From: JAQVEB01 sp028698105
Lineage (GTDB): Bacteria > Bacteroidota > Bacteroidia > Bacteroidales > Dysgonomonadaceae
DNA: 64,000 nt
Reading direction: 5' to 3'
Assembly: GCA_964293155.1 (NCBI GenBank)
Contig: CAXYYA010000014.1
Span: 4,493 to 68,492, forward strand
A program made the translations under genes and the position numbers. Position 1 is the first letter of the stretch, and each line of letters opens with the position of its first letter. This document shows, piece by piece, positions 55,023 to 64,000 of the stretch. The notes beneath the pieces are model-generated. The model saw only the letters and a list, made by a program, of their open reading frames with translations, was not told the DNA's origin and made no database searches.

Positions 55023-58000
55023 ATGACTAACACGAACAATTTACGAACCAAAAAACCATGTGAAAGGGTGTTTACGGGAGAATTCACCAAATTTTTCACA
55101 ATTATCTTTGTTTTTCTATTTACCTTTTCAACACTCGTACGTGCCGAAGGTTATAGTACATCAAAAAACGGAGTTAAAGATGCACAACAAAACCGAAGAA
55201 CAATCACCGGAGTTGTTACTGACAATCAGGATATTCCTTTGCCTGGAGTCACGGTTCAAGTAGTAGGTCGGCAAGGCGGTGTAATAACGGATGCTGACGG
55301 CCGTTATTCCATTGAAGCTGCCCCGAACGAAGAACTTCGCTTCCAGTACGTAGGGATGAAACAGGTTACTACTTCTGTGGGTAATAGCCTAACTCTTAAT
55401 ATTAAGATGCAGGAGGATGTGGAATTACTGGATGAAGTAACGATAACCGCTTTCGCCACTCAGAAAAAAGAAAGTGTGGTTTCGTCTATTGAGACCATTA
55501 ATCCAAAGGAACTAAGAGTTCCCTCGAGTAATCTTACGACTGCTTTAGCCGGACGATTAGCAGGTGTTATATCCTATCAAAGGAGCGGTGAACCCGGCAA
55601 CGACAACGCTCAATTTTTCGTACGTGGGGTCACCACATTCGGTTATGCAAGTAGCCCGCTCATTTTGCTTGATGGCTTCGAAGTATCCTCTAGTGACCTA
55701 GCCCGTGTGGATCCAGACAACATTGAACAATTTGCCGTATTGAAAGATGCTACAGCAGCAGCTCTTTATGGATCGAAAGGTGCAAACGGAGTAATCATGG
55801 TAACTACAAAGAAAGGACAAGCGGGACAAGCTAAAATATCTATCCGAGCTGATGGACGCTTGTCTCAACCTACTCAAGTACTTGAAACAGTGGATGGAAT
55901 TACTTATATGAATTTGTACAACGAGGCACAGTTCAACGACAATCCATTACTTCCGCCATATTATAGTGCACAGAAAATTCAAAACACGATAGACGGCCTC
56001 AATGAATACGCATACCCTAATCTGGACTGGTACGACATCATGTTTAAGCCCAGCACTTTCAACCAGCACTATAACCTAAACGTAACGGGAGGAGGAACTG
56101 TTGTAAAGTACTATTTATCCGTATCCTATGATAAAGATACAGGTATTCTTGAAGATAATAAATTAAATAACTTCAAAAACAATATTGATATTGACAGATT
56201 TAATATTCTGGCGAATATAACCATGGATCTGACTCCAACAACTAAAATGGACATTAACATGAACTCCATTTTCGAAAATTTCACAGGGCCTGTTGATGAA
56301 ACTACTGAGATCTTTGCAAGTGTTGTAGCAACCAATCCCGTTGAATTTCCAATGTATTACTTACCGGACGACAAAACAGCTTACGTTAAACATACCTTGT
56401 TTGGCTCAGACGCTACAGGATCAATGACAAACCCATATGCACGAATGGTTCGAGGATATAAAGATGGCTCTATGGGTCGTATCACATCTCAATTCTCAAT
56501 CGATCAGAACATGGATGCCGTATTGAAAGGATTAATGGCACGCGCCAAGATATCTATAAAAAACGACAATAGAAATCAAAACTACAGATCCTATGATCCG
56601 TATTTATATAACATAAAGAGCTATGATGAATTTACGGACACCTACGTTCTTCAGCAAGTTCATAAGGGTACTGACGCATTGGGTAACCCATCCATTTCGC
56701 GTGACGGAGAGTTTAGGGTGTATATGGAAGGAGGTTTCACCTACGCAAATGTTATCAACGATATACATGATTTAAGCGGACTACTTATATACACACAGGA
56801 GGAAACAAAGAATACCGGCCTTGGTTCCGGGGTAAGTATAACACAATCTTTACCGGCAAGAAATCAGGGACTTCGTGCAAGAGTGAATTACGGTTTCATG
56901 CAGAAGTACTTAGCTGAGGCTAGTTTAACCTATACCGGATCAGAGAAATTCGATAAGTCACATCGTTGGGGTCTTTTCCCTGCCTTCGGTTTGGGTTACA
57001 TTTTATCTAATGAACCCTATTGGGAACCGCTATCAAATGTAATACCTAACTTTAAGCTGAAGTATTCCTGGGGAAAAGTGGGTAACGATCAGATTGCAGG
57101 AGCCGCAGACCGCTTCTTCTTCCTTTCCGACATAAATTCGAACTCATGGGGATATCGATGGGGAAAGGATTTTAATTCATACTATGGAGGGTTTAGCATC
57201 AATAGATATGCCAATCCGATGATTACGTGGGAAATTGCCCAGAAGCAAAACGTTGGGTTTGAAATGGATCTGTTTAAAAATAATGCGATAAAATTGATTT
57301 TGGAGTATTTCACTGAAAACCGTAAGCAGATCTACCAGGCCAGACAAAACTTACCGGCAACAATGGGATTAACCAGCGCCGTATTTGGAAATGTAGGTGA
57401 AGTTACAAGCGGTGGATGGGATGGCTCGATCGACATTAATCATTCTTTTAATAAAGATTTATGGCTGCAAGGCCGTCTCAACTTTACATACGCTCATAAC
57501 GAATATGTTGAAAACGAAGAACCGGAATATCGCTGGCCCTATCTGAGCGATATCGGTTGGCCAATTAATACATGGAAAGGATATATTGCTGAACGTTTGT
57601 TTATAGATCAGGACGACGTAAATAACTCACCTACTCAAGAGTTAGGTAGTATCCCACAGCCAGGAGATATTAAATATAAAGATATCAATGGAGATGGACG
57701 TGTGAACTCCGACGACCAAGTGCACATTGGTTATCCTACCGTTCCTGAAATTAACTACGGCTTCGGTTTATCCGGCGGTTACAAAAAATTTGATATAAGC
57801 TTTTTCTTCCAGGGACAGGATAGGGTTTCATTCTTTATCGATCCCAATGGAAGAAGAGCCTGGGATTTACATGGTATCGCACCTTTTGCAGGACATCGTG
57901 GAGCTCTTCAGATCATAGCCGACGATCACTGGAATCCGAATAATCCGGTCGCTCATGCTTTTTGGCCAAGATTATCAGCTACCGTCAATCAGAATAATAG

Positions 58001-58247
58001 CGTTCAAAACTCTACGTGGTGGCTAAGAAACGGTCGTTTTTTAAGATTGAAAACGCTTGAAGTAGGTGTTACATTACCTAACGAGTGGTTTAGGCCTATA
58101 CCTTTTACTAGCGTAAGACTTTATGCTACTGGCCAAAATTTGTTCAACTTAACTGATTTCAAACTTTGGGATCCGGAAATGGGCGGAAGCGGATTGGCCT
58201 ATCCGTTACAACGTGTATATAACCTTGGAATTAACGTAACATTTTAA
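55023..58247 (+). CDS. susC: SusC/RagA family TonB-dependent receptor (second locus)
   Basis: This 1074-residue outer-membrane channel imports glycans with its SusD partner. It has a long N-terminus before a signal peptide hydrophobic part at about 25-40 (IIFVFLFTFSTLVRAEG), then the regulatory domain (RTITGVVTDNQDIPLPGVTV). The SusC signature LLDEVTITAFATQKKESVVS and a plug with AAALYGSKGANGVIMVTTKK follow. The barrel ends in PLQRVYNLGINVTF. It is intact and starts the operon susC-susD-two lipoproteins. Confidence 0.95.
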   Translation: MTNTNNLRTKKPCERVFTGEFTKFFTIIFVFLFTFSTLVRAEGYSTSKNGVKDAQQNRRTITGVVTDNQDIPLPGVTVQVVGRQGGVITDADGRYSIEAAPNEELRFQYVGMKQVTTSVGNSLTLNIKMQEDVELLDEVTITAFATQKKESVVSSIETINPKELRVPSSNLTTALAGRLAGVISYQRSGEPGNDNAQFFVRGVTTFGYASSPLILLDGFEVSSSDLARVDPDNIEQFAVLKDATAAALYGSKGANGVIMVTTKKGQAGQAKISIRADGRLSQPTQVLETVDGITYMNLYNEAQFNDNPLLPPYYSAQKIQNTIDGLNEYAYPNLDWYDIMFKPSTFNQHYNLNVTGGGTVVKYYLSVSYDKDTGILEDNKLNNFKNNIDIDRFNILANITMDLTPTTKMDINMNSIFENFTGPVDETTEIFASVVATNPVEFPMYYLPDDKTAYVKHTLFGSDATGSMTNPYARMVRGYKDGSMGRITSQFSIDQNMDAVLKGLMARAKISIKNDNRNQNYRSYDPYLYNIKSYDEFTDTYVLQQVHKGTDALGNPSISRDGEFRVYMEGGFTYANVINDIHDLSGLLIYTQEETKNTGLGSGVSITQSLPARNQGLRARVNYGFMQKYLAEASLTYTGSEKFDKSHRWGLFPAFGLGYILSNEPYWEPLSNVIPNFKLKYSWGKVGNDQIAGAADRFFFLSDINSNSWGYRWGKDFNSYYGGFSINRYANPMITWEIAQKQNVGFEMDLFKNNAIKLILEYFTENRKQIYQARQNLPATMGLTSAVFGNVGEVTSGGWDGSIDINHSFNKDLWLQGRLNFTYAHNEYVENEEPEYRWPYLSDIGWPINTWKGYIAERLFIDQDDVNNSPTQELGSIPQPGDIKYKDINGDGRVNSDDQVHIGYPTVPEINYGFGLSGGYKKFDISFFFQGQDRVSFFIDPNGRRAWDLHGIAPFAGHRGALQIIADDHWNPNNPVAHAFWPRLSATVNQNNSVQNSTWWLRNGRFLRLKTLEVGVTLPNEWFRPIPFTSVRLYATGQNLFNLTDFKLWDPEMGGSGLAYPLQRVYNLGINVTF

Positions 58248-58268
58248 TTATCATTATAAAAAAGCGAT

Positions 58269-60230
58269 ATGAAATCAAAAATAGTATTTACAGGCTTACT
58301 TATAACTTTATCTGCACTGTTCACTAAATGTAGTTATCTGGATATTGTTCCGGATAATACGGTGCAGGTCAATAGTTTGTTTGAAAACCGTGACAAAGCC
58401 CTTAATGCACTTTCAACATGCTACCGATATATACCGAACTTTGAAAAACTGCATCAATCTATGTCACTCGCAGGTGATGAGTGGGTTGGACGATTGGATG
58501 CGGAGGTAGCCAATGCAAGGTGGAACACACGCGGTGAAAAACTGATGCGCGGATGGAATAACTCAAATAACCCTATATTAAACTACTGGAGTGGAGGCGA
58601 AGGAGCTGAAGGTTTATACCAGGGTATACGCGTTTGTAATATCTTTTTCGAAAATATTGATAACGTACCAGACTTAACTCCTGCAGAGCGAGCTGACTGG
58701 GTAGCTCAAGTAAAAGTATTGAAAGCATACTATCATTATTACCTCACGCGTCTGTATGGACCCATAGTCATTGCCGACAATAATTTAGAACCATTTTCCA
58801 CTGTTGAAGAAGTACGCCAGGAAAGACAACCGGTGGACTCCTGCTTCGATTATTCAATAAAATTAATTGATGAGGTACTTTTCGATACAAATGGAAATCC
58901 GAAAGCTGATTTAGCAATAACACGCGATAATGCATATTACGGGCAGATTGACCAAATAAGCGCACGTGCAATAAAAGCCGAGATTTTGTTGACCAGGGCA
59001 AGTCCGTTATTTAACGGTAATTCAGAATATTATAGCAACTTCAAGGACAAAGAAGGCAATACGTATTTTCCGATGGAATACGATCCGAACAAATGGAAAC
59101 AAGCCCTCGATGGAATTAAAGACGCTATAGATTATGCTGAAAGTAACGGTAAAAAACTTTATACTTTTAACAGGCAGCCTAAGTTTTGGGATGTGGACAA
59201 TTTTAAAACATCGGAGATCATTCAATATGCTTATAATAAACGTTTCTCTATCGTAGATCCATGGAATGATGAACTACTTTGGGGGTATTCCGGACTTGAT
59301 TATGAAGGACAAGGAGGATTTGCGCATGCCACCAATATGCGTTCGGTTGCTGAACCAACAACGGCAAGTTTTGCTTGGCAGTGGCTGGGTGCCGACTACC
59401 GCATGGACGAACTATTCTATTCGAAAAACGGTGTGCCTATAGAAGACGATAAAACTTTTGATTATGATAACAGGTTGCAAATTACCACTATTCCGGCTGA
59501 CAACTATCATAAAGGATACATGCAGGACGGTGAAAAGACGGTTAAACTACACCTCAATCGTGAACCGAGATTCTATGCATGGATGGTAGTCGATAGAAGC
59601 ATTTGGCGCACACATGACATGGCCAACGACGTAAAAATGAGGTATAACGAGTTTCCGGGTGGCAGAGGCTCACAACATACGACCGACTTCTATTGGACGG
59701 GGATTGCGGTGAAAAAATTAGTACATCCTGAATCGGGAACGGGGCACTGGGCTCGAGTTGTTAAGTTTCCGTACCCTATATTTCGTTTGTCAGACTTATA
59801 TTTAATGTATGCAGAGGCATATAACGAACTTAACGGGCCTGGACAACCCGCTTACGATTATCTTGACAAAGTACGTGCTACTGGTGGCTTAAGAAAGATT
59901 GAGGACGTATGGAGCGATGCAACCGTTGTTAAAACACCTGGTAAACACCTTACCAAAGAAGGACTTCGTGATATCATACACAGAGAGCGAATTATAGAAT
60001 TATCGTTTGAAGGTCATAAATATTTTGATGTATTGAGATGGAAGGAAGCCAGTAGATATTTCTTGACTCCGATGAAGGGGTTTAATACCACAGGCGTTGA
60101 CCCAGAACAATTTTACGTATTGATGACACTGCAGCCACGTGTTTGGCAGACACCGCGTGATTATCTTATGCCTATACCCCTTTGGGACATCAATAGAAAT
60201 CCGAATTTAGTGCAAAATCCTGGATGGTAA
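58269..60230 (+). CDS. susD: SusD/RagB family glycan-binding lipoprotein (second locus)
   Basis: This 653-residue lipoprotein has its lipobox Cys at residue 21 (ALFTKC). SusD hallmarks include the N-terminal CSYLDIVPDNTVQVNSLFEN, the helix VAQVKVLKAYYHYYLTRLYG, and the C-terminal RIIELSFEGHKYFDVLRWKE with MPIPLWDINRNPNLVQNPGW. It lies 21 bases after susC. It is longer than the SusD of the pectin locus and only distantly similar to it. Confidence 0.95.
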   Translation: MKSKIVFTGLLITLSALFTKCSYLDIVPDNTVQVNSLFENRDKALNALSTCYRYIPNFEKLHQSMSLAGDEWVGRLDAEVANARWNTRGEKLMRGWNNSNNPILNYWSGGEGAEGLYQGIRVCNIFFENIDNVPDLTPAERADWVAQVKVLKAYYHYYLTRLYGPIVIADNNLEPFSTVEEVRQERQPVDSCFDYSIKLIDEVLFDTNGNPKADLAITRDNAYYGQIDQISARAIKAEILLTRASPLFNGNSEYYSNFKDKEGNTYFPMEYDPNKWKQALDGIKDAIDYAESNGKKLYTFNRQPKFWDVDNFKTSEIIQYAYNKRFSIVDPWNDELLWGYSGLDYEGQGGFAHATNMRSVAEPTTASFAWQWLGADYRMDELFYSKNGVPIEDDKTFDYDNRLQITTIPADNYHKGYMQDGEKTVKLHLNREPRFYAWMVVDRSIWRTHDMANDVKMRYNEFPGGRGSQHTTDFYWTGIAVKKLVHPESGTGHWARVVKFPYPIFRLSDLYLMYAEAYNELNGPGQPAYDYLDKVRATGGLRKIEDVWSDATVVKTPGKHLTKEGLRDIIHRERIIELSFEGHKYFDVLRWKEASRYFLTPMKGFNTTGVDPEQFYVLMTLQPRVWQTPRDYLMPIPLWDINRNPNLVQNPGW

Positions 60231-60251
60231 TTATTAAATTATTAAGAAATT

Positions 60252-61586
60252 ATGAAACCTATTTATTATTTTTATTCAATATTATTATTTGTAACGATTT
60301 CTGTCTTTACCGCATGTGAAGAAATGACAAAGATAGATACAACCCCCCCGGGGCAAGTTACAAACGTTGTTTTCACACCTCAATATGGAGGAGGTTATTT
60401 TACATACACCATACCTACCGATGAGGATTTTCTCTATACACGTGCTGAGTATATAATTGATACCGGTCAGAAAATATCTAAAACCAGCAGTATTTATTCT
60501 GACACATTATTCATTGAAGGTTTCGGTCAGGAAAAGGAATATGAAGTGAAAATTTTCGCTGCTGACCGTTATTCCAACGAGTCGCAACCTGTTATTATGA
60601 AGGTAAAACCTGCAGCTCCAACTACGTCTGCTGTACTTCAAACAGTACGTGTTCAACCCGGATTCTCGTCTCTGGTAATAGACTGGGCAAACGAACTAAG
60701 ACAAAATGTCACAGTTTATGCACAAGTTAAAGTTGGTGACACACAAGCTACAAAGATTTATGCTTCGAACCTTGAGAAAGACCGTTTTATCATCGATAAT
60801 CTGAAAGGTGTTCCACATACTGTAAGCGTTTTTATTAAAGACACATACGGCAATCAAACGGAGATAAAAGATTTTGGGCAAATGACGCCATTGATGGATG
60901 GTGCCATATCGAAAAAACAATGGTCTCATCTGCGAGATCAGTTATTGTATGGTGATAAATGGGATTACAACAGCAGTACAGATCCTTTCAAGCAAACTCC
61001 TTTGCCTGATTATAAAGGCACTTACCGCGATGACAGCCTTAAAAATGCAAGGCTAACGTATTATGAAGGACGTATTGAAAAATTTTGGGATAATGAATAC
61101 GATTATCAACCAAAATTGAATTTGAATTACTTTCACACGGGTCCCCAATCATATCCGTTCTCTTATTTTATAGACATGGGACGAGAAATAAAAGGAAGCC
61201 GTTTTAAAATTTGGCAGCGCGATGCTTGGGATCAGCTCTACGGTGGAGAAAATGTAGAAATATGGGAAATATGGATAAGTGATGACAAGAATGCTGCAGA
61301 TGGTGTATTTGACGGTTGGGAATTTGTTGGAAGATACCGCATTAACAAACCGGCGAACGTGATCGATCAGCGTAATGAGGCCAGAGACGGGCATGAATAC
61401 ATGTTTTACCCGGAAAATCCTCGGTTTACAAAACCTTTCCGCTACCTAAGGTATAAAGGCATCAAACAATTCTCAAACGCAAACTCAGGCTGTACGTCAG
61501 AAATAACTATTTTCGGTACTGAAGCGGATGGAACTATTATTGAAGATCCTGAAACTTTGACCGGAGTAAAAGAAGGATGGGAATAA
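60252..61586 (+). CDS. Surface lipoprotein of DUF4959/DUF5000 type
   Basis: This 444-residue lipoprotein (lipobox Cys22, SVFTAC) starts TTPPGQVTNVVFTPQYGGGY, the usual start of DUF4959, followed by a middle beta domain with LQTVRVQPGFSSLVIDWANE (DUF5126-like). Its C-terminal half has a discoidin-like DUF5000 part (PFSYFIDMGREIKGSRFKIW and FRYLRYKGIKQFSNANSGCT). These proteins are cell-surface glycan-binding subunits of SusCD loci, notably ones for host or yeast alpha-mannosides. It lies 21 bases after susD. Confidence 0.88.
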   Translation: MKPIYYFYSILLFVTISVFTACEEMTKIDTTPPGQVTNVVFTPQYGGGYFTYTIPTDEDFLYTRAEYIIDTGQKISKTSSIYSDTLFIEGFGQEKEYEVKIFAADRYSNESQPVIMKVKPAAPTTSAVLQTVRVQPGFSSLVIDWANELRQNVTVYAQVKVGDTQATKIYASNLEKDRFIIDNLKGVPHTVSVFIKDTYGNQTEIKDFGQMTPLMDGAISKKQWSHLRDQLLYGDKWDYNSSTDPFKQTPLPDYKGTYRDDSLKNARLTYYEGRIEKFWDNEYDYQPKLNLNYFHTGPQSYPFSYFIDMGREIKGSRFKIWQRDAWDQLYGGENVEIWEIWISDDKNAADGVFDGWEFVGRYRINKPANVIDQRNEARDGHEYMFYPENPRFTKPFRYLRYKGIKQFSNANSGCTSEITIFGTEADGTIIEDPETLTGVKEGWE

Positions 61587-61604
61587 ATATTACAATTTCA
61601 AAAA

Positions 61605-62780
61605 ATGAATAATATGAGAATCACGAAATCAATCATAATAGTTAGCATTCTTCTTGCTTTTTTAAGCAATTACGGATGCGATAGCATGGATGACAATTTT
61701 AAACAATATCTCGAAGAATATAATTACTCCGGTAAAATCGACAGCTTACGCGTCTATCCCGGTTTCGAGAGAGTTATCCTGGCTTGGGACAATCCGAAAG
61801 ACCAGAAATCGAAAACTATCCGTATACTCTATGGGCCTGACAGTACCGCAATCGATTACGATACCTTAATTGATTCAGTAAGTATAGATGGATTAAATGC
61901 AGGCACGGGATACGAGTTTATTGTTTACACGCTCGATGCGAATAAGAATTTATCCGTACCAACATCAATAACAGCATTTCCCATTTCAAAGGAGTTTGTA
62001 GAGTCTTTAACACCTCCATCGGTAGTCGTTCAGGTTATAGGTTCCGAACAGTTTATTTCTTTGATCGGTTCATCCAACGTACTGATGCGTTTTGGAGGCG
62101 ATATAGAGTATACTATAACGGGACAGAACGGAATTAATGCCTCCGGTAACGTATCTTTACCCGAAATGATCGGTGCAAATCAGGTCAATTTACCTGTTGC
62201 TCCAATCGGTATCGACTTCTTACCTCCTGGTGAATATACGTTCGATTACAAAGTTTCTGTATACCCTATCCAGGGAAATCTAGTTTCGGTTGACAAAGTA
62301 ACATTAACGAATACACAAACAGTGATAGTACAACCAGCTGTAATAAATCTTATGAATGTTCCCGGACAAATTACAGAAAGCAACAACAACTCACCTAGTC
62401 ACGGGGGAGAAAACGTTGATAAAGTGATCGATAACGACCCTGGAACAAAATATCTTACTTTTGTAAGTACCGCCTGGATGCAGTGGAAAATGACTAAAGC
62501 TTGGGCTGCAACCAAATACACACTAACGTCAGGTAACGACGATGATACTAGAGACCCAAGAGATTGGACAATTGAAGGCTCAAACGACGGTGTGAACTGG
62601 ACAGTATTGGATAAGAAAACAGATTTTCCAAAATTTGAATCTAGGAAGCTTAAAAAGACCTTCTTAATGTCGAACCGTACTGCTTATACGTACTATCGAA
62701 TGAACGTTACCAAAAACTGGGGTAGTTCAATTTTCCAACTTGCGGATTGGATTTTGTATTACGACACTGGACAGCAATAA
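61605..62780 (+). CDS. DUF4998 lipoprotein with F5/8 type C-like domain
   Basis: This 391-residue lipoprotein (lipobox Cys25 from the first Met; an internal Met at codon 4 is as good) has an N-terminal DUF4998-like part (SGKIDSLRVYPGFERVILAW). A central beta region leads to a C-terminal discoidin or CBM32-like domain from about residue 265 (ENVDKVIDNDPGTKYLTFVS, RDWTIEGSNDGVNWTVLDKK). It is probably a second surface glycan-binding protein of the locus. It is the last gene before the terminator at 62800. Confidence 0.85.
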   Translation: MNNMRITKSIIIVSILLAFLSNYGCDSMDDNFKQYLEEYNYSGKIDSLRVYPGFERVILAWDNPKDQKSKTIRILYGPDSTAIDYDTLIDSVSIDGLNAGTGYEFIVYTLDANKNLSVPTSITAFPISKEFVESLTPPSVVVQVIGSEQFISLIGSSNVLMRFGGDIEYTITGQNGINASGNVSLPEMIGANQVNLPVAPIGIDFLPPGEYTFDYKVSVYPIQGNLVSVDKVTLTNTQTVIVQPAVINLMNVPGQITESNNNSPSHGGENVDKVIDNDPGTKYLTFVSTAWMQWKMTKAWAATKYTLTSGNDDDTRDPRDWTIEGSNDGVNWTVLDKKTDFPKFESRKLKKTFLMSNRTAYTYYRMNVTKNWGSSIFQLADWILYYDTGQQ

Positions 62781-62799
62781 TACATAAGAAGAAATTAGT

Positions 62800-62830
62800 A
62801 AAAAAGCCATGCATAAGCGTGGCTTTTTTT
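62800..62830 (+). terminator. Intrinsic terminator after the second SusCD operon
   Basis: A perfect 10-base-pair stem (AAAAAAGCCA at 62800-62809 with its complement at 62820-62829) has a 10-base loop and ends in a run of seven T. It separates the SusCD operon from the GH99 gene. The A run in front could also make it work weakly in the other direction. Confidence 0.8.
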
Positions 62831-62852
62831 ATCAGAACTGATTCGCAAACCA

Positions 62853-62883
62853 TTTAACAATAATATAAAACTCGTTATCTTTG
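62853..62883 (+). promoter_or_regulatory. Promoter for the GH99 gene
   Basis: TATCTTTG at 62876-62883 is a full match to TAnnTTTG. Nineteen bases upstream lies TTTA (62853-62856), one base off the TTTG -33 element. Transcription would start near 62889, about 30 bases before the ATG at 62920. Confidence 0.55.
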
Positions 62884-62919
62884 AGTTTTAAAATGAAACA
62901 CGTAAACAATGCTTAACCT

Positions 62920-63949
62920 ATGAGAAATATATTATTTTCCCTTTTTTTATTCTTTACGAGTTCCTGTGTTTAGCTAAAAAATGAGCCTGCAAATGAAATT
63001 GTTTTGCCAAACTATCAAACTTTTTGTTTCTACTATAATTGGTATGGGAATAACGACTTCGACGGTACCCCGATATACTGGAAGCACCTGATTATATCTG
63101 TTTCAGGTACAAATGAAAACCCTGAACTAATTACTGGGAAAAATAATGATATCGCAAGTAATTTCTTCCCTCTTTTGAGATTGTATAGCAATAGCGATCC
63201 TAAAATCATCGAGCAACACTTGAAAATGATATCCGACGCCCGTATCGGCGTTCTTGCAGTCACGTGGTGGGATGAGAGTGATATTGGCGCAGAAAATATT
63301 CCTATCATTATGGACAAAGCATCGAAATACGATGTCAAAATATGTTTTCATATAGAGCCATTTCCCGGGAGAAACGCCATAACAACTAGACAGAACATTG
63401 AAAAAATAATAGGCAGGTATGGTAACCATCCGGCATTTTATCGAATGGAAGGAAAGCCAGTTTTTTTGTTTACGACTCATATCTTACCTCCGCTGATGAA
63501 TGGTCTTCCTTGCTTAGTGTAGATGGAGATTTTACTATACGGAACACTCCTTACGATGCTATTATTATAGGTTTATGGTAAAAGAAGGTGAAGAAGATTT
63601 TTTCTCTAATTCAGGATTTGATGGGTTCTACAATTATTTTGCATCTACCGGATTCACTTACGGGTCTACGCCTGCTAACTGGAAATATTTACACGAATGG
63701 GCGGAGAAAAACAATAAAATATTTATTCCAAGTGTAGTACCTGATTATATCGATACCCGAATCCGTCCATGGAATACATCCAATACACGAGATAGCAATA
63801 ACGAGAAATATTATGATAATATGTATCTAAAAGCAATTGAAAGTGGCGCGAGGTATATTTCAATTACATCATTCAACGAATGGCACGAAGGGACTCAAAT
63901 TGAACCTGCAATACCAATGAAAACGGAAAAATTTAATTATTTCAATTAA
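62920..63949 (+). pseudogene. GH99 endo-alpha-mannosidase gene with three lesions
   Basis: GH99 enzymes cut internal alpha-mannosidic links. The reading frame starts with a lipoprotein signal (FTSSC, Cys16) but hits TAG at codon 18. The frame then continues with NYQTFCFYYNWYGNNDF, VLAVTWWDESDIGAENIP and FHIEPFPGRNAITTRQNIEK. A run of seven T at 63461-63467 then shifts the frame. One more T would give KPVFFVYDSYLTSADEWSSL. At 63577-63578 a GG appears where GGG would join IIIGLW to VKEGEEDFFSNSGFDGFYNY. The catalytic pair is retained in the last frame (FNEWHEGTQIEPA). The end at KFNYFN is about 25 residues shorter than usual. Lost single bases in homopolymers could also be sequence errors. Confidence 0.85.
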
Positions 63950-64000
63950 GTATGTTTTCAAAATTAATTTATACTAAATTGTTTGAATTTTATGCCCAGC

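Noticed and set aside
62893..62916. Seven-codon frame just before GH99
   Set aside because: It is too short to support as a gene, and no regulatory leader peptide pattern is visible.
63950..64000. Continuation of GH99 in another frame to the window end
   Set aside because: None of the three frames gives the expected Tyr/Leu-rich GH99 end, so the gene seems to stop at 63949 or to be cut there.

Overview
The window is chromosomal DNA of a Bacteroidota bacterium, most likely order Bacteroidales. The evidence is the fused str-S10-spc-alpha ribosomal cluster with map-infA-rpmJ after secY, two SusC/SusD pairs, a hybrid two-component sensor, many SPase II lipoproteins, and promoter-like boxes of the Bacteroidota type (TTTG, about 20 bp, TAnnTTTG). 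Finer placement (for example near Dysgonomonadaceae) would be a guess.

Layout. (1) 1-1628, minus strand: the 5' end of a DUF5916-type secreted protein and a type II NADH dehydrogenase. (2) 1728-20795, minus strand: one run of 33 translation, transcription and secretion genes from rpsL to rplQ, with a good promoter before rpsL and an intrinsic terminator after rplQ. rpmD and rpmJ were found by reading the sequence; both are very short. Several intergenic palindromic repeats sit inside this essential operon. (3) 20999-22672, plus strand: an overlapping three-gene unit of ECF sigma factor, membrane protein (putative anti-sigma) and DUF4252 protein, closed by a hairpin. (4) 22701-40405, minus strand: a pectin utilisation locus with SusC, SusD, a DUF5123-like surface lipoprotein, GH28, CE12, GH105, a PL1-CE8 fusion, GH43, an esterase-CE8 fusion broken by a stop codon, and PL1. 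(5) 40780-49195, plus strand, divergent: the hybrid two-component regulator, a DUF4861 protein, glucuronate isomerase (UxaC) and tagaturonate epimerase (UxaE). (6) 49244-54601, minus strand: a membrane protein with a Nudix-like tail, lipoyl synthase, a DPP4-type peptidase, and a tandem pair of small paralogous lipoproteins. (7) 55023-64000, plus strand: a second SusC/SusD locus with two surface lipoproteins and a GH99 endo-alpha-mannosidase gene that carries three lesions.

How the genes work together. In regions 4 and 5, esterases remove methyl and acetyl groups from pectin, and PL1 and GH28 cut the galacturonan backbone. SusC/SusD import the oligosaccharides, GH105 opens unsaturated ends, and UxaC plus UxaE convert galacturonate through tagaturonate to fructuronate. 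The divergent hybrid sensor is the probable switch. Region 7 resembles loci for alpha-mannose glycans, but its only enzyme in the window is damaged.

The most notable observations are an in-frame TAA that cuts the last 91 codons, including the catalytic Arg motif, from the esterase-pectinesterase; the nonsense codon and two single-base losses in GH99; related repeats invading the ribosomal operon; long charged tails on L17 and S3; a membrane-anchored degenerate Nudix protein; and the tandem lipoprotein pair. No tRNA, rRNA, CRISPR array, insertion sequence or attachment site was recognised.
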